The position numbers and the translations under genes are program-made. The notes below the pieces were generated by a model. It did no database searches. It had not been told where the DNA came from and saw nothing but the letters and a program-made list of their open reading frames with translations. This document shows, piece after piece, positions 51,734 through 64,000 of a DNA stretch of 64,000 nt. Source of the DNA: Sitta carolinensis (lineage: Eukaryota; Chordata; Aves; Passeriformes; Sittidae); assembly GCA_032173965.1 (NCBI GenBank), contig CM063284.1, positions 101,308,410-101,372,409 of the forward strand. The letters are read 5' to 3'. Each line of letters begins with the position of its first letter. Position 1 is the stretch's first letter.

Positions 51734-54700
51734 ATTATTTACTTCTTTAAAAAAAGCAAGCATTTAAATATGTGTATGCATAGAATTGGGATGAAGAATG
51801 AAGAGCAAATGAAGAGGAGTTTCCATGTTAGTGATCTACCAGAGGAAGAAAAATCTGGAGCAGCACTATGTCAGAGAAGCAACATACAAAATTTGAGTAG
51901 TATGGAAAGAATAGATAGCCCAGGTACTCTGTTTCTCTCTGGTGTCTATCTTTCTTCTTTTCAAGGTTCGCATTTTAAACTTTAACCTCTTTGTACCAGG
52001 GCTGCCTAGTTACTAAATGCCACTTTTTGGGTGCTGTTCACCTTATTTTTACTATGGTTGTCCCCAACCCACCTCTGTATTGATGGCATGATCTGCATAA
52101 GGGTATATAAATTAACATCCTCTGAAGTGGCAACCAGTGCCTGAAAGTCTTTATTCTTGAAGATTGTTTTTTCTGTGGAGTCAAAGTACTGAACAAATTT
52201 CAGCATAAGAGCTGGGCTGTGCATACATGTAGTCTGGTTGGGGCTAGAAAACCTGTGGGGGCTAGAAAAGTCCAGTGGAAAGTGGTCAGCTTCATTTGAC
52301 ACACTGTTTCCATTTGTGTCCTATTCAGCAGCGAGTTGCAGGACACTATGCTGGGCAAGTTGGGATTCCCATTGGGAGGCATCATTCTATCCTTGACTAA
52401 CACCAGAGAAGGTACCAAGTACCATGAGCAATCTTTTCATAGCCTCAGCATCACTCTTAGGAGAATAAGAAGGGCATCTGTAGTTATGCCAGTGAAACTA
52501 GAAGATGTCATGCTTCTGGGCATAAGCCAAGGTGAGAAAGGCTTGGCTTTTTGCTGTGTTGCAGTGTTGTCCTGTACTGTGAGTAAAAAGCATCTAAGAC
52601 TGATTCCAGTCTGCTTACCAGATGATACCACAAAAGCTGACTGTAAGTTACATCTTCAGGGTAACATTGCTTTTCTCTGAGATTGTGATTCATGCTCCTT
52701 CTACATATCTGTACTGTCACTTGCTGCATCAAGTAAAAGATATTCCATCTTCCTATTCATGAACTGACAGGAAAGGGGGGTGTTGCAAGTCCCTTACTAT
52801 GTGTACAGATCTGCTGTTGACCTGTTAAAGTGTAAATGAGCTAAGGTTTCCTGTTTGTTCCTAAGTAGCCTGTCAGCAAATCCCCAGGTGGCTCATGAAA
52901 GCAGACAAGCACATTTTTGCTGCCCTAACAACTATTTTTGGCCCTCAGACCATGCAGAGCAGGCTCTGGGCAGGCAAGGTCAGATGAATTTGTTTAGGGA
53001 CTGTCACCTACTTCCAGGCTCCATACACCCCTGGGCCCCTCTCACGTAACTTTATCAAATGGGGACACAGGCCAGAGGGGTGGTACAAATGAATGAGACA
53101 AGGTCTAAGTACATCCTTTGAAGAGCTGAGCTCTCACTGCTCACATTAGCTCCCACTGTCCCAAACCAATGAATTACTAAGTAGTTCTTTTGATCTGAAT
53201 CATTGTTTGCTTTGCCATTGTAGTCTTTCAAGACATCTTGCTATCCTTACTTGAAATCTTAGGAAGGAAACATACAGTGAAGACAATTTCCTGTCACACC
53301 CACAGGCAGTCTGAATAACAGCATAGGCTGTTTAGGATCATTTCTCAGTGAAAAATGTGTCTCAGCTGCTCACTGAAGTGCACAGAAGTTAGATAGCACT
53401 AAGCAAGTAGAAGGCCCCTTGTGAGAATGAAACCTTGACAAATTATATTACAATCTCCTGGTTTCTCATGATAGTGAGAAACAGGGAGAGGGATACACAT
53501 GACTGAAACAGTTTTTTACTTCAAGGAATTTTCTGCCTTATCCTTCAAGACACAACTGGGACTGGAGCAATTTTTGTAGAGCGACCAAAAAGCTCTATGA
53601 GGATCAAGTTCCCCCAGATCCAAATAGGAATTAGATGCTCACATTTCTAACATGCTTAATAAATGTTGTGGAGATCTCATCACTGAACCTCAAGAGGACA
53701 CAGTATTATACAAGCCCCAAGGAAATTCCCAAATATTGCAGTTACATTGTTGACATTATCCTCTCTCTCACACAGCTGGGCTGTGCACATTCTGTCGAAC
53801 ACAAAATTCCAACGGGCCCATGTATGATTCTGAAGTATTATCTTGGAGTAGTACATCCTGACATGTATACACCCCTGTACCATGGGGATAAACATGTGTC
53901 CTGGAATTATAACCCCCATGCTTGCTTTGAAAACAAAGTCAACATATTAGCTTTTAAACACATGACCAGCCATCTGAGCAAAGCATAACCTCATAAAGGT
54001 CAGAAAAATGTGTGCAAGTTTGTAGACTAACCAAAGACATCTACAAATCACAAGCAGCTTATGCAAAGTTGTTGTCTTGATATTTTCTTTGTGTCATTCA
54101 TCATTATTTTAGAAATAGCTAACACAGATATTATTCTGCATTTTAATTTGCAATTGTTTTTACATGTACTCTAATTAGTACAAGGTCAAAAGGAAAGCTT
54201 TTGAAAGAAGATATGAGGTCTTTGTTGTCACCAGATGACAGCATGTTGAAAAGTTACCAAAACGCTATGGCAGAATAAAAGGAGGATTTTGGGTTTTGTT
54301 TTGCTCCTTAACATGAATTGCTGGGCATTCAGGATTTCTTTGGATCAGGGCTCAGTCATCACTTTCAGAGTGAAGAAATTACTCTTTGACAGGAAAGGGC
54401 AAACTGGATTCTTGTTTTCCTACAATTGTATCAACATTTAAGGTGGTCTGAACTATTCCCATTGTAGTTTAAACCCACAGGAAGAGGCTCTGGAGAAAAA
54501 AAATCTTTGTGTGAAAATACCATTACACAGCTTCTAAGGGGTTTTAGTCATTCTTTTCACCAAGGGGCAGGCTTCAGGGGCTATGCCACAGAGCTTGTCC
54601 CCAGATCCCAAACCAGGAAGAAGTTTTTAAGCTGTCTGTCAGCTTTTCACCCAAAATGGTTGCAGTATAATTTCCCTGAAGGCTAGCTATGGGAAATTGG

Positions 54701-54811
54701 GTTGTCTCTTTATCTTTGAAGGTCTGAGTGGAACACAGAGGAGCTTCGAAGGGGAACAGCATGTTGTCCCTCTCTGGCTTTCTTGTAAGTTACTTTCTTG
54801 TAGTAACTTTC
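51734..54811. other. No gene recognised
   Basis: Short open frames of about 60-120 codons on both strands, none resembling a known protein. Confidence 0.6.
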
Positions 54812-55079
54812 CCTTTAGTTACTGGAAGGCTGCTATTAGGTTTCCCTGGAGCCTTTTCCAGGCTGAAAAATTCCAGGTCTCTCAGCCTGTCTTCGCAGGA
54901 GAGGTGTTTCAGCCCTTTGGTCATTGTTGTGGACCTCCTCTGAAACCACTCCAAGAAATCGATGTTCTTCTTTCCTTAAGAGTCCCAGACTAAGACACAG
55001 CACTCCAGGTGGGGTCTCACCAGAGCAGAGCAGCAGGACAGAATCCCCTCCTCACCCTGCTGGCCACGCTGCTTGATCT
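54812..55079 (-). mobile_element. CR1 LINE internal fragment
   Basis: Antisense CR1: GGAAGGCTGCTATTAGGTTT, TCTCAGCCTGTCTTCGCAGG, CACTCCAGGTGGGGTCTCAC and GGCCACGCTGCTTGAT. It directly abuts the sense CR1 fragment that begins at about 55080. Confidence 0.9.
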
Positions 55080-55573
55080 ATTGGAGAAGGACCTGGGAGT
55101 CTTGGTGGATGACCAGTTGACCATGAGCTGTCAGCCAGGAGGGCCAGTAGTATCCTGGGATGATAGTGAAGAGTGTGGCCAGAAGGTGGAGGGAGGTGAC
55201 CCTGGCTGTCTACTCAGCCCCCATGAGGCCACATCTGCAGTGATGTGTCCAGTTCTGGGCTCCTCAATACAAGTAAGACATATAAATATTGCAAAGGCAG
55301 GTGCCAAGAGGATGGTGCCAGACTCTTTTCAAGGAGCAATGGCCATAAACTAGAAACAAAGTTTTACCTCAACATGAGGAAGAACTTTTATATGCTGAGA
55401 GTGGCAGAGCACCTGGAACAGGCTGACCAAGGTGGTCAGGGAGTTTCCCTATCTGGAGATTTTCAAAACCTACCCTGTGTAACCAGCTCTAGGTGACCCT
55501 GCCTTGCCAGGGCGTTTGGACCAGATGATCTCTAGAAGTCCCTTCCAACCCTAACAATTCTGTGATTCTGTGA
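55080..55573 (+). mobile_element. CR1 LINE 3' fragment, head-to-head with the previous copy
   Basis: Sense CR1 running from the end of the reverse-transcriptase ORF region (GACCTGGGAGTCTTGGTGGA) through GTGTCCAGTTCTGGGCTCCT and CATGAGGAAGAACTTTTATA to the 3' end TCCCTTCCAACCCTAACAATTCTGTGATTCTGTGA. One of the better-preserved copies in the window. Confidence 0.93.
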
Positions 55574-58500
55574 AGTCTTTCTTCTCAGGTCTGCTCTCAG
55601 TCCATTCTCCTCCCAGCCTGTGTTTGTACTTGTGATTGCCCTGAGGCAACATGAGGTAATGTGACCAGCAGCTACTTAGCCTTTGGTTCCACTTAGGAGC
55701 CATTTGTGCACTTATTTTCAGAAATTTTAGATGAACCTTTGCAGGCCTAACTTAAAGAAACTTCTCATAAGCCTCTCACTGTGTTTTCCTAAGTAAAGAT
55801 TCCAGAACATGGCAAGAAATTTTACTAAACTGAAACCTTTTTCAGTGTTTTCTGCATTCCAGTGTTTTTTGGGGTTTTTTTGTACTTTGTAATACACCAG
55901 AAAAATATGCTTGTGATTAATAGATGTATACTTTTGTTCCTTCTGATTTAGTTTTGTAATGCAAAATGATTTTAAATATTTTAAATGTTGGAGCCATGAA
56001 ATATGCTGCTTTATTTAAAATAATGACACTGTCACTAGTTTTGAAATATTGAGGACCAGTCCTGTCCTAGAGAACTTTCTCACTTCTTATTTGCACAAAA
56101 CTCCTCTTTAAACTATCGTACTCACTAAAAGCACAGAAAAAATATTCAAAACTTGGATATCAAAATATAAAACCTCCAGATTTTCATCAAAAGTTGTGAG
56201 ACAGTGTTTGTTATGAACCCCAGAATTCCTGGATGAAGTTCAGCATGTCTCAGTCAGTAAAGACAACACCATTTCCTGCAAGCTGCATTTGGTGATTGCC
56301 ATCTGATTACCTGTATCTTCAACTGCCTGCATCTCAAATAATACTGATATTGTTATTAAACTACATTGTGCCAGAGTCAAGAGATAGTGGCATCAAGCCT
56401 GGCTTGTACCTCATGGGAACCAGTAGGAAACACTTTATGCATCTCAAAAGTGACCGTGTAACAGGTATCAAGTCACTGGGTGCTGGGCTTCTCCCAAGGG
56501 TAGATCAGAGTGTGGTGGTGAATGAAATGAGCCTCTCTGCTCAGCTGCTCTTTGCCCTGAGGCCAACAAGCACAGCACAACTATAGGGTAAGCTAAACCA
56601 CCTTATTGTATAAACAGTCTGCTTGCACCCAAAATGCCTTTTGGTCCCTGTTCTGTGCTAATTTCCAGCTGTAGATGGGCAGTGTATGGAAGTCTTTGTC
56701 AGGCTTTTTTTGGGTTTAGGCCAAAACGCTGCCAGACCTGTACAGAGAGAACCAGGCAGTTACAGTCCTGTTCCTGGTTCTGGCTGTGCTCCTTTACCTG
56801 TGGCAAATTCGTTTCCCTCTTTAGGTCTACTAAGCAGCATGCAAGACAAGATCACCGAGCTGAATTGTCCCTGCACTCTTCCAACTCCCATATGCAAGAC
56901 AGAGTTAGATCCCCAGAAGGAACAGCACTTGCCCTCTTATACGGTGTGTATAATACATGCTGGAGAACAGTGAGGAATAATTCAGCAGCACATGGTTTCA
57001 TCTCAGGCACAACCATTCTGGCAGAAGCACTGCAGACTGACTTCTCATGCTTTGCTTTAAGCTATGTTAGTGGGATGCTGGGGAGAAGGCTGAATTATGG
57101 CAGCCCAGTCTGTGCACCAAGGCCAAGGGTGTCTGTAGGCCTTCCATTCTCTAGTGCCTGTGAGCACTAAAGCCAACAAAAAACTGCAGGGAATGAAACC
57201 AATTTTTTTTTTTTTTCTTAAATAGCATACTGTAAGAAAATTTCGGTCCAACTTCTCAAGAGCACATATCCTCTTGTTGGCAGTCCCATATATATCTACT
57301 GGGGAAAGAGTAACTTTGTGATGTCTGCTACTTAAAAGAACAGCAATTACAAAAAGAATTAGCCACTAACAACAGTGTCTACTTTTATCTTCAAACAACA
57401 GATGGAGTTAATCTGGAGCTTTGCATTCCTAAAAGTGCTGGAATCATGAAACTACTTGCTTCCAGCAGGACCCTGAAACACAGTGTATTGCTGGGGAAAA
57501 CAGTCAAAATGAGTGATCAGAGCAAAATATGCCTGCCATCAAACAGACTTCATGTGAAATTTTTATCTTTTCACAAGACAAGATGTCACCCAGATGACAT
57601 TTGTGGGTCGCATTCTGTTTTCACTCACAATGGCTAAATCACAGGTGGTTTGTGAGTCTCCCAAATCTGGAGTATCTTCTAGTGACTGATATGCTTCATG
57701 ACAGCATAAGACTTATAAGATCACAGTTGTGTTCACATGCCAGTTTTGCACTGGAATAAATAGGAAGCCCTCTGCAAGTAGGTTACATTTCAGCAGAGTT
57801 ACTTCAGATTTACTTCACTGTTAGCAAGATCAGAATCAGCGACTGCTTGGGATGAAAAGTTAAGGTGACACTGAGGCAATTTCTTCTGTAATTCATGTGG
57901 GGAAAGCTAAAATAAATAACACGAAAGGCCCCCACATTATTAGCTAGTGTGTTTGAAAGAATCCTGCCGTTGTGTTTTATCTTTTCTTAACTGCAAGCCA
58001 GAACATTTAAGATTTAATTATTTAGAGAAAGGGGGAGGGGAAGTGTGCCTTTTGAAGAAAGTTCCACAGGTTTCCAAACACTTCAACATTTCATCATGGC
58101 AATCAGCCAGATGCCAAACAAAATGCGGCTTTCCACCAGGGATCTGACAGGTGGCCTTTCCAAAGTTTACACACTGAAGTGAGAGCTGATGTTCTGCTGC
58201 TTATTTTTCTGCCTTTTAACTTATTCCTTTATTGAAGCCAGACTGCAGACATCTTTCCATGTAACAAAAGATAAGATCTTTCTCTGAATATTTGGGCATT
58301 TTAGTATGCTTTTATATTACCCATATCTACTCAGGGGATTATTATTCACACGTTCAAATGAAGAAATGTTGGGCTGGCAAGGAGGAAAAACACATATGTA
58401 TGGAGGCAAAAGATAAGCTATTTGAAGCTTCACTGAATGCAGAGCCAGATACTACTGAGGTACAACACAGGGAAAATTCCCTTCTTTCCCTCGAGGTGTT

Positions 58501-60298
58501 TCCCCTGTCTCTGGCTGTGGAGAAGGCTGGCACCCCAGCCTCACTCATCCCCCGGCTTATTCTCTGGAGCATCTCCACCCTGCTCCCTCTGCCTGGGGCT
58601 CTCCACCTGCCACCACACCAAAGAGGTGCCTTCAGGGAGAAACAAATGCAGTCTGTGGCTGCACCGCATTTTGCTCTATCATGTCTTTCTCTCTGTTGTC
58701 TCGAGGTTTTCAAATGTCTCCTCAGAATTTTGGAATGCTCCTGAAAATCCACTAAATTGACAAAATATAAGGGGAGACAAAGTGCAGGGTAAAAATGGAA
58801 GTATGATAGCTCTAGATTGTACATCTCACTTTCCTTGCTTCCTTCAGTTATGGTGTCCTTCAAAGTACACAGCAAGGTCCAGGTGAAGAGGTAAGAGAAA
58901 CTAAAAATTCTTCTGTAGAAACAAATTTCTTGAAGAAGCAACAACCACAACTGATCCCGTGGAATTTTTCCTGACTGATAGCAAGGTTAATGAGGCTCAT
59001 GTCTGATTCAGTTCTGGGACCAGATTCTCATAGCTCACAGGACAAAACTTGGGGTGTGCCCTTGCCCTCACTTATATCTTATTTGACAGTCACGAAGCCA
59101 AAGGAGAGGTGTGTATTAGAAAACTAAGTATGTGACCAAAATTATTAGCGTTTAAGGGAGACTCCAGCAAAGAAAGGCCTAAGTCCTGACCAAAAGTTTA
59201 TCTTACTGTCAGCAAGAAGCAGCAGGAAATAGTTTCTCCTGTTGTGTTCACGTTCTGATATTGCACTTTACCATAGTTTTGAGCAGTTTCTGAAAGTTTC
59301 CCATGTGACTAAAATTTGGCCTGTATCATCTGTCTGTTCACCATTCGTCAGGGAAGACAGGCATGAGCAGTGAAGTTGTATTATTCATTGTATTATCATT
59401 GAGTTGTATTATTTTTGAGGGGTTACTTTAAATTGTGGTTATGTATGTTAATATATATCTATACTACAGAATACAAAGCTGAAGAAATCACTTTGCACTT
59501 GCAGCAGGCAGGAAACTAAGTCTGTGTAGGACCTCAGTTCCTGGGGGAGTTTGTTCCACTGGCTGAAAGCAGCACATGTAACCCTTAGGTTTATGGAAAC
59601 GAGTCCTCTTTTGCCAAATGGGCAAGGTTGCAGCCCATAGCACTTCTCTTATATACAAGAATGTGTGCCTGTACAATAGAAATCAAGACATCAGACAGGA
59701 GTCCTTGAAAATTATGTCTGTGTTGGAGTTGTTTTACTATGCCAGAATGCTGTAAAGGGACCTTTCCAATTAAACAAATAAACCCAAAATATACGAGCAA
59801 GTATTCCAATGGACAAATTTACTACATGCTATGAGTATTTTGTGCAGAGATAGATCACAGAACCAAGTTCTCTGTCCTTTGTACAAGGAAATGAAAAAAT
59901 GAAAAGTGAAATTGTGCTGAGTTGTCCATCCTTAGTCATAGTCCTTATGTTTTGACCAGTCCTTCTCATGCAGCCCTTTGTTTTCCAAAAATCTGAGAAA
60001 GGCACCAATGAACCTAGATTTAAGAAAGGGGAAGTACACTTCAGCATCACATTTTTGTTTAAGATCTAATTTTCCATCCATTCATGACAATAGCAGAACA
60101 CGCAAGGGTTTCAGTCGTGCAGTTCAAGCATATTGCAAAATAAGCATAAAATTATTTACAATTGTTAGCAACATTCCACAATACTTAGTGCAGGCACAGA
60201 AATGCTTGAATTCCTCTGTGAGTAGTAAATAAGCCCATATGGTCTTGTAATCTCTCCTCCCACTCCAACACCCTTAAGAACACCAAAATAAAAGAAAG
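55574..60298. other. No gene recognised
   Basis: Contains the longest frames outside NAPG (178 codons at 56,634 on the plus strand, 198 codons at 58,950-58,354 on the minus strand). Neither resembles a known family, and the second overlaps a 150-codon frame on the other strand. Confidence 0.55.
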
Positions 60299-60331
60299 AA
60301 AAAAAAAAAAAAAGAGAGAGAGAGAGAGAAG
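60299..60331. repeat. Poly(A) followed by (GA)n
   Basis: About 16 A residues then a GA tract, the same arrangement as at 34306-34367. Confidence 0.9.
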
Positions 60332-62020
60332 AAATAAAAGTAACTCAACAAAGCAGACAATTCCTTAGGAATTTTGTTGTATTCAAAATGCCTTTGAAAT
60401 TATCCAGCAAATAAACCACAGGCTCCCTCATCCTTTTGGTCTCTCAAAACAACAACAGAGCATCTTCTGTGCTCAGATGCAGTAATTACAGACAACATGC
60501 ACAAAGAAAAGCAAATAGAATAATTTCAATTGCCAGAGCCAAATATGCAATTGTGCATCTATAAAGGTAATTACAAACCAAAAGATCAGTCATGGTTCTG
60601 GTTTCTTCAAATTACTGTTTTGCCCTGAAGAAAAACAATTATCACATAAGTACTCCTAATAATTTTAGCATTTGTTTTGCATATCAGCATCAAATCTGAA
60701 TGAATACTTTTTTTTTTTTTTTTAAGTATGTATTCTGAGCCAAACATTGTGTCTCTGACTAACCTCTAATTCAGGAAAGCCAAAAAGCCACTGGTGGCAA
60801 TGGAAAGACTCCATAGAGCTTTTCACTGCTGATTCAGATATTTTTTTACTCTTCTTATCTACTTTTAAGTCACTTGTCTCTTTTGTCAAAAGCCATTGTA
60901 GATATAAGGAGCACAAAGCTGAGAGACTCCAGAGAGAGGTAAATACCAAAAATTAACGTACTGTACTGTTGTTTTCCAGCTTTACCATTGATATATAGGA
61001 AATTTATTTACTTGTTGGTATTCGTGGCTAAGCACCTGGTCAATAGTTTTGTATACAGTAATCAAATACCCTGAGTACTTCCCCAACCCCTGACACAAAT
61101 CTTTGGAGAATGGCATCTAGTTACCACTTTCCATGCAGGTTGACCCTGCAGAGGATCCATGTTTGAGTAGGGAAAAACATGTCCTACTGCATAAGTACTT
61201 GAGCAAAGTACCTCAAAGAAAACCAACCTACTGCCATCTACAGACCTTGGTTAAAGAAATTAAAAATGTTAATGAAACGCCTTTGTGTCAATGTGATATT
61301 TGGAGAGCGTTTGGCCTTTGGAAGCATTCACCATACATTCCACACCTCTCTAAACCTATGATGTTTTGTGCAGGGGAGAAAGAACCACAAATGAAAGCAG
61401 ACCTGGCTGCTTTAAGGAGAATTAGCTCTCAGGAGTCAGATCACAGCTGAAAAACTAGAAACAGAAATTAGTGTTATAACATCAGTGGGAGTGATCTTGA
61501 TGAAACCTTGAAAGGTGGCCTCATTTCAGGGCAATGAGGGAGATCGGGTCAGGCTTTTCTGCTTTTTTCCCTATGGACAAGCCAGTCTCCATAGTGAACC
61601 CTGTTCACACAGTCTGTAAAAGGATGAGATGTTGAGCCAATGAAGGAGCAGGCCAGGCTCATGCTTGATGCCTTGTTTGGGCTCAGCTCAGCATCCACAT
61701 GTAGATCCTGGCCAAGAGAAGCAAAGCCAGCAGGGACATTTTGGCACTTTTTCCTGGCAGCCACAGTGATCTTGCATATCTATTATATATTTTCTATTTT
61801 TTTTCATACTTTACATATTTAGTCAGCCTTGTTGGCCAATGTCTGATTTTTTGGCTTCTTTCACTATGGCTTGGCTGTACCTTTGATCACTTGGCTTGCC
61901 CAAGTCTAGTATCACTTGATTTGTAAAGCTGCTGCAGTTTCTTAGCTGGACAGTTATAGACTAGAATCCATTTATGAAATTTTTTGGTTAGCATTGCATG
62001 CCACATATTAAATATTTTTT
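60332..62020. other. No gene recognised
   Basis: AT-rich, CpG-poor; 60,360-60,700 has the texture of conserved non-coding DNA, which cannot be tested from one sequence. Confidence 0.5.
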
Positions 62021-62056
62021 TTCATTCATTCGTTCATTTATTCATTCATTCATTCA
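62021..62056. repeat. (ATTC)n microsatellite
   Basis: About nine tetramer units of TTCA with two substituted units (GTTC and TTTA). Confidence 0.9.
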
Positions 62057-64000
62057 ACTTGCTGAACACAGAGCAGGAGCATATACATAAGTTTGGGAAG
62101 AAGGCTGAGGACAAAGACTGATCAGTGTAGGTCATGAACCCTCCTCAGAGGGCTCAGTGCTGTTAGGAATTCAGCACAGGATTATTAAGGTGTTCTGTGA
62201 CACACATCGTCTCATTTTATTATATATATTTTCCTTTCCTCTATAATTATTAAGCTCTCTTTCCAAAGGACATGCTCATACTGTCTTTCCATACCTTAGC
62301 TGTAGGCAACAGCTTTTACCTGAGAGAAAGCTCTCAGCAGGTCGAGAAATGCAAAGGACTTTGCATAGCATCTGCATCTCACCCTGTCTCTAGCAAAGCT
62401 GAGCTACCAAGTACTGGTGCACCCTCCAGCCCCTTGGTTCCCACCCCTGTGCTCAGAAGTCTATATGACACAGCAGTACTCAGAAAATGTGAGAAGGACA
62501 GCATGCAATCACAGGCAGGTAAGGTTCCTGGCCTGGGAACTTGCAGACTAGAAAGAATCTCTTCTTATTTCTACCTCCTTCCTCTCTTCTTTCTCAAAAC
62601 ACTTCTGTTTGACCCTCCTATTTCTGCCTTCATATTCCCCTTTTTCATGCCAGGCTTTCAGCTCTACTGTCTTCAGCTGGGCTTCCTCTCTTCTCCATGG
62701 TCTTTTCCACCTCCCTCCCTCCTGGCCTGCCTGGCCATAATCCCCTCAGACAGATGGAGAAGGGGAGAGGAGGAGCATAAAGGCACCTGTGAAGATTTTC
62801 AAGCCACAACATTGGGCTGCTTGCCAGCTCACAAGAGATGCTCCTTGTGCTCATCAACGAAATCAAATGTAATTCAATGGCGCACAACCAGTCAAGTAAG
62901 GAGAAGAGTCCTCAGTAAGAATCACATGAATGTTTTGCAAAAATGATTGAAAGGACCAGTGCTTTCTCCTGCTCTCTTATGTGCTCTATGGTGAATTCTT
63001 TCTCCACCTAAAAAGTGCAGGTGCAGCACGAGTGTGGATGGCTTCTCCCTCACTGCCTCCAAAGTGTTTCAAAGCTTCTTCAGGACTGCTTTCATGCTAG
63101 CAAATGCAAGCACACACCATGGGCACATTCCACAGACCAGGCTGCCTCTCCTGATTTCCTCCATGTGAATTTGGGGACTGAGCACAGACTACTTTAGCTT
63201 GTCACTCTTGTTTCAGCCCCGAGCAAGCAGACAATTCCTGAAGCAGCTGCAGGGAGTAGTTGGCATGTGAGCGGTCACCCACAAAGCCCTGGCTGCTTCT
63301 AAGTCACTGAGTCAGGGAGGACTTTCTGCAGCAGCAAACAGGCTTTGGGGCATTGCAGGAGGAGTCTCAGTCCCAGGAAAAGGACTTCATGGCTTTCTTT
63401 CAAATGGCGAGTGTAGTCACAGGCAGAATAAAACCAAGAGAAAAAGCCTGACAAATATCCTAGTGGCTTGTGAGAGATCTGAATCTACAGAACATGCTCT
63501 TCTGCCTCGTGCAGTTGGGCAGAACCACCATAAGAGAAGCTCTCCTTCCTTTCTTCTTCTGGGCTAGGGCTTGATCCTGCCTACCCTGGAGAAATAGCAG
63601 GCAACACGTAGCAGAAACTCCTTAGCTCTGCTCCCACAGCAGTATGGCTTTGCTCTAGCCTCAACTCAAGACCCAGCAGGAAAAGCCATTCTGTAGCTCA
63701 CGGTGGGCAAATGTTTTCATTGCTAGGGACAGATGCTGGTTTAGATTTTGGGTGGAATTACATGAATGACATCCCTTTCTTCCCTGGGAGTTTCATGGTG
63801 GTTTAAGACACATGGGCACACCACAAGATGTTTAGTGTGTACAGGGTTTAGCAGGAGCTAGATGCCTTCTGCTCCCTGCTCAGGGTCACACTGCATCATC
63901 CCACAGACTGCACTCACCTAGATCTTCACTGTCTTTGGGCACTTCCCATATTCAGTGTATGATTGCAAAGGAGCTTTCCCCTCCAGGCTTAGACAAATCC
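62057..64000. other. No gene recognised at the right edge
   Basis: A 224-codon frame at 62,272-62,946 has no recognisable domain. The segment is slightly GC-richer than the rest. By human gene order APCDD1 would lie beyond this edge; no APCDD1 exon was identified. Confidence 0.55.

Noticed and set aside
55009..55496. Two plus-strand frames of 114 and 83 codons
   Set aside because: They fall in CR1 sequence and are decayed element remnants or chance frames.
56634..57170. A 178-codon plus-strand frame rich in Cys and Arg
   Set aside because: No family resemblance, no conserved motif spacing and no flanking splice signals in phase.
58354..58950. A 198-codon minus-strand frame overlapping a 150-codon plus-strand frame
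   Set aside because: No recognisable domain, mutually overlapping frames, no splice or promoter support. Most likely chance.
62272..62946. A 224-codon plus-strand frame near the right edge, considered as an APCDD1 exon
   Set aside because: No similarity to APCDD1 as I know it, and the strand is wrong for the expected gene order.

Overview
The window is vertebrate nuclear DNA, almost certainly from a bird. It has an intron-split gene with GT-AG splice sites and a CpG-island promoter. It also has several CR1 LINE 3' fragments with the typical avian 3' end (TTCCAAC...ATTCTGTGATTCTGTGA), and a solo LTR of a type I know from bird genomes. No Alu, B1 or L1 copies are visible. The species cannot be read from the sequence.

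One protein-coding gene can be supported and read in full: NAPG (gamma-SNAP), on the minus strand. Twelve coding exons run from the ATG at 28066 down to the TAG at 18424-18422 and join in phase into a 314-residue protein. Exon 4 is an 18-nt microexon. The promoter lies in a CpG island (about 27590-28275), and a CR1 copy sits about 250 bp upstream of the start codon. The 3' UTR has a proximal poly(A) signal at 18288-18283 and a strong distal candidate at 15626-15621, so it could be about 0.15 or about 2.8 kb long.

Layout: 1-14430 is AT-rich non-coding DNA with one old CR1 fragment (2334-2665) and an A-rich tract. 14430-15060 is an isolated CpG-rich patch with a CTCF-like motif, just beyond the distal NAPG 3' end. 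15600-28280 is NAPG. 28317-29010 is a CR1 pair in opposite orientation that looks like one 5'-inverted insertion. 29.4-64 kb is gene-free as far as I can see: CR1 copies at 35.5 kb and 54.8-55.6 kb, a solo ERV LTR at 44.2-44.7 kb, a possible MIR-like SINE at 45.2 kb, and microsatellites.

In human the order is APCDD1 - NAPG - PIEZO2 (from memory), so PIEZO2 would be expected beyond the left edge and APCDD1 beyond the right edge. No exon of either was recognised here. I found no new biological system. The points most worth checking are the CpG/CTCF patch, the 5'-inverted CR1 next to the NAPG promoter, the microexon and the alternative 3' ends.
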